Part shown: piece after piece, positions 59,135-64,000 of the stretch
Layout of the letters: each line of letters opens with the position of its first letter
Numbering within the stretch: position 1 is the first letter of the stretch
NCBI GenBank assembly: GCA_029624765.1
Contig: JARSSO010000016.1
Span: forward strand, 1-64,000
Length of the DNA stretch: 64,000 bases
From: Candidatus Contendibacter sp.
GTDB lineage: Bacteria; Pseudomonadota; Gammaproteobacteria; Competibacterales; Competibacteraceae
Direction of reading: 5' to 3'
Notes under the pieces: generated by a model
What the model was told of the DNA's origin: nothing
The model's input: only the letters and a program-made list of their open reading frames with translations
Databases searched by the model: none
Made by a program: the position numbers and the translations under genes

Positions 59135-59611
59135 TCACACCAGGGGTTCGGCGATCTTGGCGGCGGCTGGATCGGGCGACCGGATGGCGCGAACTTTCCT
59201 TGCCTTGGTTTCCGCCTCCGCCGCCTGGCTCAACTCCAGAACGTTCTGGCTCAACAAATCGATCTGCTGGAACAACTGCTGGATATCGTCCCGACCTGGC
59301 ACGCCCAGGCGGCGCAGGGCGCGCGCCACTCGCGCCTGAAAGACCTTCTCCAATTTGTTCCAGGCTCCGGTCGCTCGTTCCCGGATTTCCTCGACCTTAC
59401 CCTTGGCGATCGTTTCGCCCGATTCGGTGTTCTCATCGGCGATCTCTCTCATTCGCGCGTCCACGACCTGTCCTTCCTGGACCAATGTTTCAAAGAACTT
59501 GCCACCCTCGTCCTGAGCCCTGGCGAACGCGCCCAGCCCCGCCAGCCAGATTTGGCGCGCGAAATCCCGCACATTGTGAGTTAGTTGGTTTTCAAGCAAA
59601 TAGGCTTTCAT
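59135..59611 (-). CDS. Phasin-like PHA granule-associated protein (PhaI/PhaF type)
   Basis: A 158-residue amphipathic helical protein of the PhaF/PhaI granule-associated group. The N-terminal block RDFARQIWLAGLGAFARAQD with EGGKFFETLVQEG is the recognisable signature. A C-terminal coiled coil follows (VARALRRLGVPGRDDIQQLF in part, LSQNVLELSQ). The PhaF-type Lys/Ala-rich DNA-binding tail is absent, so it is closer to PhaI. The ATG at 59611 follows AGAGGG at eight bases; an ATG six codons upstream is an alternative. It lies 54 kb away from phaP-phaC. Confidence 0.85.
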   Translation of the reverse strand: MKAYLLENQLTHNVRDFARQIWLAGLGAFARAQDEGGKFFETLVQEGQVVDARMREIADENTESGETIAKGKVEEIRERATGAWNKLEKVFQARVARALRRLGVPGRDDIQQLFQQIDLLSQNVLELSQAAEAETKARKVRAIRSPDPAAAKIAEPLV

Positions 59612-59912
59612 GTCTGGAGCCCTCTTCATGGACCATGGCGCAAGTCCGGTTGTATGGTTGCCATCGCTGGATTCGATCATTCCCGGAACTTTGGCGGCGG
59701 TCGTCCCGGAAACCCTCTTGGTTTAAGAAGTTAACAAAGAAAATTAGAGTACGCATACTAACCGATTCCACCAATCCTCCAGCGGATCGCGGTCGTCGGG
59801 GGCGCTCGGGAAAGTAAAAAGGTTGGGTTCGGGTCGGATTCGGCGACCCGCCCGTCTTGTCGGGGGGCAGGACGACGCGACTGGCCGGGCGCCTTGCTTT
59901 CGAGCGGGCGGT
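59612..59912. other. Intergenic region upstream of the second phasin
   Basis: 301 bases without a gene. A hairpin CGGGTCG/CGACCCG (59830-59836 with 59844-59850), followed on the minus strand by CTTTTTAC, may end the min/Hsp15 transcript. An AT-rich patch at 59722-59755 may hold the phasin promoter, but no clear boxes were found. Confidence 0.45.
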
Positions 59913-60344
59913 TCAGTCGTCGCCGTGGGTGAACCGCACGATGCGGCGGCGATCCTGCTTGGTGGGTCGGCCAGTCGATTGGGGAACAGGGGAACGTTCC
60001 AGACGCCGCCGCTCGCGCAAGGCTTCGCGCCGCTGGCGGCTTTCGGCGGTTTCCTCATACAGCAGCGCCGCTACGCTGGCTGGACCGCGCCGGTCGTTCA
60101 ATGCCGTAACCGTGATCACGTATTCATCGGGACCGCGCTGGATTTGCAGCGTTTCCCCTGGACGGACGGCATGGGAAGGTTTGCAACGCTGGCCACCCGC
60201 ATGAACCTTGCCGCCCGTGATCGCCTCGGTCGCCAGGGCGCGCGTCTTGAAAAAACGCGCGGCCCACAGCCATTTGTCAAGCCGAACCCGATTCACCGGC
60301 TCGTTGGCCACGGCAGGCCGCTCGCCGTCCCGCGCGATGTTCAT
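59913..60344 (-). CDS. hslR: Hsp15-like S4-domain RNA-binding protein
   Basis: Heat-shock-type protein that binds stalled 50S subunits. The S4 domain VRLDKWLWAARFFKTRALAT (in part) spans about 19-80, and the basic C-terminal tail (RREALRERRRLERS) follows. The ATG at 60344 starts 5 bases after the minE stop, so it belongs to the min transcript. 143 residues. Confidence 0.92.
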   Translation of the reverse strand: MNIARDGERPAVANEPVNRVRLDKWLWAARFFKTRALATEAITGGKVHAGGQRCKPSHAVRPGETLQIQRGPDEYVITVTALNDRRGPASVAALLYEETAESRQRREALRERRRLERSPVPQSTGRPTKQDRRRIVRFTHGDD

Positions 60345-60349
60345 TCCTT

Positions 60350-60661
60350 TCAACCTTGGCCGGTGTTCCGCGGGATCTCCAAGCCGCGCCTCGACTGCGG
60401 TTCCTCGTCCGGCAAGGTGATATTCAGCTCCAAAACTTCGTAACCGCCCTCGCGATCCAGGTGCACCTTGATCTGGCTCTGATCCACCGGCACGTATTTA
60501 CGCACCACTTCCAGCAGCTCTTTTTTGAGCGCCGGCAGATAGTCGGGACTGCCGCGGCGACTGCCCCGCTCGTGCGCGACGATGATCTGCAACCGTTCCT
60601 TGGCCAGCGCGGCCGACGATTTATTCGGCGATGGGCGAAAGATGTTATCGAATAGACCCAT
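60350..60661 (-). CDS. minE: Cell division topological specificity factor MinE
   Basis: Drives MinCD oscillation so that the division site stays at midcell. The N-terminal membrane-targeting and anti-MinCD region is [20 protein letters not shown] (in part), with [14 protein letters not shown]. The C-terminal dimerisation domain (about 45-90) has [16 protein letters not shown]. The ATG follows GGAGGG. 103 residues, slightly longer than in E. coli. Confidence 0.96.
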   Translation of the reverse strand: MGLFDNIFRPSPNKSSAALAKERLQIIVAHERGSRRGSPDYLPALKKELLEVVRKYVPVDQSQIKVHLDREGGYEVLELNITLPDEEPQSRRGLEIPRNTGQG

Positions 60662-60665
60662 TGGC

Positions 60666-61478
<813 letters not shown>

Positions 61479-61551
61479 GTTGTCATCCCACACGAAAAGT
61501 TATTTCAAGAGTTTTACACTTAAACGCGTTACACTCAAGCCCGACCGGCAA

Positions 61552-62289
61552 CTAACGCATCAGGTGATCGATGATCAGCCGATCGTCCGCCAAATGAACC
61601 TGCATGGCCTTGCCCCGGTCGGCTGGATCGAGATTGATCTGTTCGCTGATGCGATAACGGCCCGCGATCGAGATCAGCTCCGCTTCCAGGCTCTGACAGA
61701 AAATCCGGCTTTCGACATCGCCTTTGACTCCCGCCAGGGCACGCCCACGCAAAGCGCCATAGATGTGGATGTTGCCATCGGCGATAACCTCGGCGCCAGC
61801 GCTGACCGTGCCCAGCACGATCAAATCGCCGTCCGGCGCGTAGACTTGCTGGCCGGATCGAACCGGATGGTTGACGATCCGGCTGCGAATCGGAGCTGGC
61901 TCGGACCGCTCGGGCTTGCGAGTCGCTCCGGTGGAGCGACTGTCCGGCAGCAATGGCAACCCGGCCCGGCGGGCGACCGCCTGAAGCTCCGGGCTGCCAT
62001 TGCGGACGCCCACCGGTGCCATGCCGTGCCCACGGAGCAATTCGTACAGGCCGTCGAAGTTCATCCCGTCCGGGTTGTTGGCCGGAGGCTCCGCCAGATC
62101 TTCCAGGTCGATCACCACCGGGGTATTGTTGAAAAAGCTGGGCGCCTGTTTGACCTTCCTCGCCAAATGCCGCTCGATGGCGTCTCGATCCAGTTGGAAC
62201 AAATGTAGAACGGTCAGGGTAAACAGGCTGCCCTTGAGTTCGAAGGGTGGAGCGGGTTCGGTAGCGAAACGAGGGGAGCGCAGCAACAT
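61552..62289 (-). CDS. minC: Septum site-determining protein MinC
   Basis: FtsZ-assembly inhibitor. The N-terminal domain (about 1-110, FELKGSLFTLTVLHLFQLD in part) acts on FtsZ. A Pro/Arg-rich linker leads to the C-terminal beta-helix domain (about 140-245: RSGQQVYAPDGDLIVLGTVS in part, GAEVIADGNIHIYGALRGRA in part), which binds MinD. 245 residues. First gene of minC-minD-minE, 73 bases before minD. Confidence 0.95.
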   Translation of the reverse strand: MLLRSPRFATEPAPPFELKGSLFTLTVLHLFQLDRDAIERHLARKVKQAPSFFNNTPVVIDLEDLAEPPANNPDGMNFDGLYELLRGHGMAPVGVRNGSPELQAVARRAGLPLLPDSRSTGATRKPERSEPAPIRSRIVNHPVRSGQQVYAPDGDLIVLGTVSAGAEVIADGNIHIYGALRGRALAGVKGDVESRIFCQSLEAELISIAGRYRISEQINLDPADRGKAMQVHLADDRLIIDHLMR

Positions 62290-62400
62290 GGCGGCACCGG
62301 GGTTCTCAAGCTGAACGGTGATGGATCGTCCGCGTTATTCCACGCGCCCACCGCGCGACGACCTCCGTTCGCGGCTGGCGCGGTCGGTCATCCATGTCCC

Positions 62401-62880
62401 TCAGTGATCATGGCCATGCGCGTGAACATGGCCGTGGGCCAGTTCCTGCGCGGTCGCGTCCCGTACCGCCAGTACCTCGACCGCGAAATGCAGGTTCTTC
62501 CCAGCCATCGGATGGTTGGCGTCCAGTACCACGGCTTGGTCGTTCACATCGACCACGGTGCAATTCAGAATGCCCCGCGCACCCTCGCCCTGGACCCGCA
62601 TTCCGACCCGAATGTCCTCACCGGGCGGGAATTGCGCGCGCGGCGCTTCGAACACCGCCTCGGGATCGTACTCGCCATAGCCCTCGGCCGGTGTGAGGTG
62701 GATCGCCGAGCTGAATCCCGCCTCGTGACCTTCCAACGCGGCTTCCAGCCCCGCGATGATGTTGCCGTAACCATGCAAGTAGGCAAACGGCTCACGCGCG
62801 CGACTGGAATCGAGTTGAACGCCTAAATCGTCGGTAAGGGTGTAATGCAGGGAGACGACCCTGCCGCGAGCTGCTTTCAT
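62401..62880 (-). CDS. slyD: FKBP-type peptidyl-prolyl isomerase SlyD
   Basis: Peptidyl-prolyl isomerase, chaperone and nickel-binding protein. The FKBP part has VVSLHYTLTDDLGVQLDSSR (in part) and FAYLHGYGNIIAGLEAALEG (in part); the inserted flap (IF domain) is GEDIRVGMRVQGEGARG. The C-terminal tail HGHVHAHGHDH is histidine-rich but short compared with E. coli SlyD. 159 residues from the ATG at 62880. A nickel-linked role would fit the larCEB genes elsewhere in the window, though they are not adjacent. Confidence 0.94.
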   Translation of the reverse strand: MKAARGRVVSLHYTLTDDLGVQLDSSRAREPFAYLHGYGNIIAGLEAALEGHEAGFSSAIHLTPAEGYGEYDPEAVFEAPRAQFPPGEDIRVGMRVQGEGARGILNCTVVDVNDQAVVLDANHPMAGKNLHFAVEVLAVRDATAQELAHGHVHAHGHDH

Positions 62881-63027
62881 GACAAGCCCCCGTGGGTTGA
62901 AAACAGGCTTTACTATAGAACATCCCATCTGCATTCGCCGCAAAAAAACGTGCGCGCCTTGCGGTTGATCCCAACGCGCCGCCTATACTGGAACCATCGT
63001 CCATCGAGTTTAGGGGGAGTTTCCACC

Positions 63028-63567
63028 ATGCCCATCGTCCCGTCTTCCGCCGGTCGGCCGTTCATCGCAGCATGGCTACTCGTCGGTCTGCTTGGGCTGG
63101 GCGGTTGCGCGACGCCGTCCTCCGCCCCGCGCGACCCGGGCGCCGCCGTCCGCCAGGATATTCTTGGCGCCGCGGAGCGGATGGTCGGGACCCCCTACGT
63201 TCCGGGCGGCGAATCGCCAGGCGGGGTGGATTGCAGCGGCCTGGTGTGGTACGTCTACCGCCAGGCGGGCATCCAGGTGCCGCGCACCACGATGGAGCTG
63301 TTCCAGGCGGGACAATCCCGACGGCAAGTGCTGCCGGGAGATTTGCTGTTCTTTCGCACCGACGGCGGCGGCCGGATTTCCCATGTGGGGATTTACGCGG
63401 GTGGCGGGCGGATGATCCATGCGTCCTCGGGCAGTGGGCAGGTACGCAAGGTCAGCTTGGGCCAGCCGTATTGGCGACAACGCATGGTCGGCGGCGCGAC
63501 CTTCCTGAGCGCGGCAACCTCGCCGATCAGCCGGCGCTGGCCGGTGGACAACGGCCCGAACGGCTAG
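63028..63567 (+). CDS. NlpC/P60 family lipoprotein (peptidoglycan hydrolase)
   Basis: Cell-wall cysteine peptidase of 179 residues. A lipobox LGGC sets the lipidated Cys27. The NlpC/P60 domain (about 45-165) has the nucleophile Cys69 (GVDCSGLVWYV), His119 (SHVGIYAG) and His131 (MIHAS). It probably cuts peptidoglycan stem peptides (D,L- or L,D-endopeptidase). AGGGGGA lies before the ATG at 63028; the frame is open upstream but has no similarity there. Confidence 0.93.
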   Translation: MPIVPSSAGRPFIAAWLLVGLLGLGGCATPSSAPRDPGAAVRQDILGAAERMVGTPYVPGGESPGGVDCSGLVWYVYRQAGIQVPRTTMELFQAGQSRRQVLPGDLLFFRTDGGGRISHVGIYAGGGRMIHASSGSGQVRKVSLGQPYWRQRMVGGATFLSAATSPISRRWPVDNGPNG

Positions 63568-63609
63568 CAGCTTCCACCAGACAGCCTGGGCAGCGGTTTG
63601 GTTCGACGG

Positions 63610-64000
63610 TCACGCCCTGAACGTCGCGACCCGCTCGCCGGCGCCGAAGATCGTCAGCGCGCCAGGGTCCATCATCGTCCATGCCTCGTTGTCGGTCAAC
63701 GGCCGGGTCGCCACCACGGTCACCACGTCGGCGGGCGTGGTCTCCCGCTGAAAATCCACCGTCATGTCGGCGTCCATCAAGCGCGCTTGTCCAAACGGCG
63801 CCCGCCGGGTCAGCCACGACAATTGCGTGCCGCAATGGGCATAGAGATGCCGGGCGTCGCTGAGCAGGAAATTGAAGACGCCGCGCGGGTTCAGTTCCCG
63901 GGCCAGGGCGTGAACATGCCGCCACAAGGCTTCCGGCCGGCGTGGCGGTTCGGGAAAGTGGGCGCGCATGCGATCCAGCAACCAGCAAAAGGCGTGTTCG
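63610..64000 (-). CDS. Class II glutamine amidotransferase (YafJ-like), 5' part outside the window
   Basis: C-terminal 129 residues of a putative Ntn-type glutamine amidotransferase. The visible part begins EHAFCWLLDRMR and contains NFLLSDARHLYAHCGTQL (in part) and PLTDNEAWTMMDPGALTIF (in part), characteristic of YafJ. The catalytic N-terminal cysteine lies beyond the window edge. The acceptor substrate of the family is unknown. Confidence 0.88.
   Translation of the reverse strand, partial: EHAFCWLLDRMRAHFPEPPRRPEALWRHVHALARELNPRGVFNFLLSDARHLYAHCGTQLSWLTRRAPFGQARLMDADMTVDFQRETTPADVVTVVATRPLTDNEAWTMMDPGALTIFGAGERVATFRA

Overview
The window is high-GC bacterial chromosome, tightly packed with housekeeping genes. 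It contains no rRNA, CRISPR array, transposase or prophage. Several gene orders are typical of Gammaproteobacteria: hslV-hslU-DUF971, ubiE-ubiJ-ubiB, tRNA-Gly/dapB-carA-carB-greA, xseB-ispA-dxs, minC-minD-minE, pilM-N-O-P-Q, coaBC/radC and yibN-secB-gpsA. A class I PHA synthase, two separate phasin-type genes and a propionyl-CoA carboxylase point to a polyhydroxyalkanoate-storing lineage. A glycogen/PHA-accumulating Competibacter-like organism fits, but this is inference from gene content and not a phylogenetic result.

Layout. 1-9.4 kb: pepN (5' end cut by the window), phasin phaP, PHA synthase phaC, a bacteriohemerythrin, and pccB-pccA on the minus strand. 9.8-17.0 kb: polA downstream of larC-larE-larB (nickel-pincer nucleotide cofactor synthesis) and a large NapH/NapG-like polyferredoxin, all on the minus strand with tiny gaps or ATGA overlaps. 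17-20 kb: a Uma2 nuclease-like gene, coaBC and the divergent radC. 20.2-28.1 kb: pilMNOPQ followed by an 828-residue secreted protein with Ig-like (Big) character, closed by a strong terminator. 28.2-30.7 kb: small conserved or unknown genes and an AT-richer gene-free stretch. 30.7-33.4 kb: an ArsR regulator, a DUF2892 protein, a membrane rhodanese, secB and gpsA. 33.6-36.5 kb: gpmA, a ctpA-type protease and a DJ-1/PfpI protein. 36.5-42 kb: ubiB, ubiJ, ubiE, DUF971, hslU and hslV. 42-48.4 kb: a PEBP protein, a secreted Gly-rich protein, rimO, L31 type B, a D,D-carboxypeptidase with a repetitive tail, trmB and an H-NS-family gene. 48.5-54.8 kb: tRNA-Gly(CCC), dapB, carA, carB, greA and tRNA-Val(CAC). 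54.9-64 kb: folE2, dxs, ispA, xseB, a second phasin-like gene, an Hsp15-like gene, minE, minD, minC, slyD, an NlpC/P60 lipoprotein and a partial class II glutamine amidotransferase.

Functional links. PhaC and the phasins build and coat PHA granules; PccAB connects propionyl-CoA to methylmalonyl-CoA. The pil genes make the type IV pilus alignment complex and secretin. Xse-Isp-Dxs and UbiE/J/B link isoprenoid supply to ubiquinone.

Most worth a second look: (1) a Fe-S polyferredoxin at the head of the larCEB unit with no larA nearby; (2) an ArsR regulator whose Cys50 and Cys116 are spaced as in the persulfide sensors SqrR/BigR, upstream of DUF2892 and rhodanese genes; (3) two related palindromic repeats inserted in frame into interdomain linkers of polA and the polyferredoxin; (4) a Big-like secreted protein where aroK/aroB usually follow pilQ; (5) a dispersed CACGGA-nnn repeat family. 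I did not find a clearly new multi-gene defence or mobile system.
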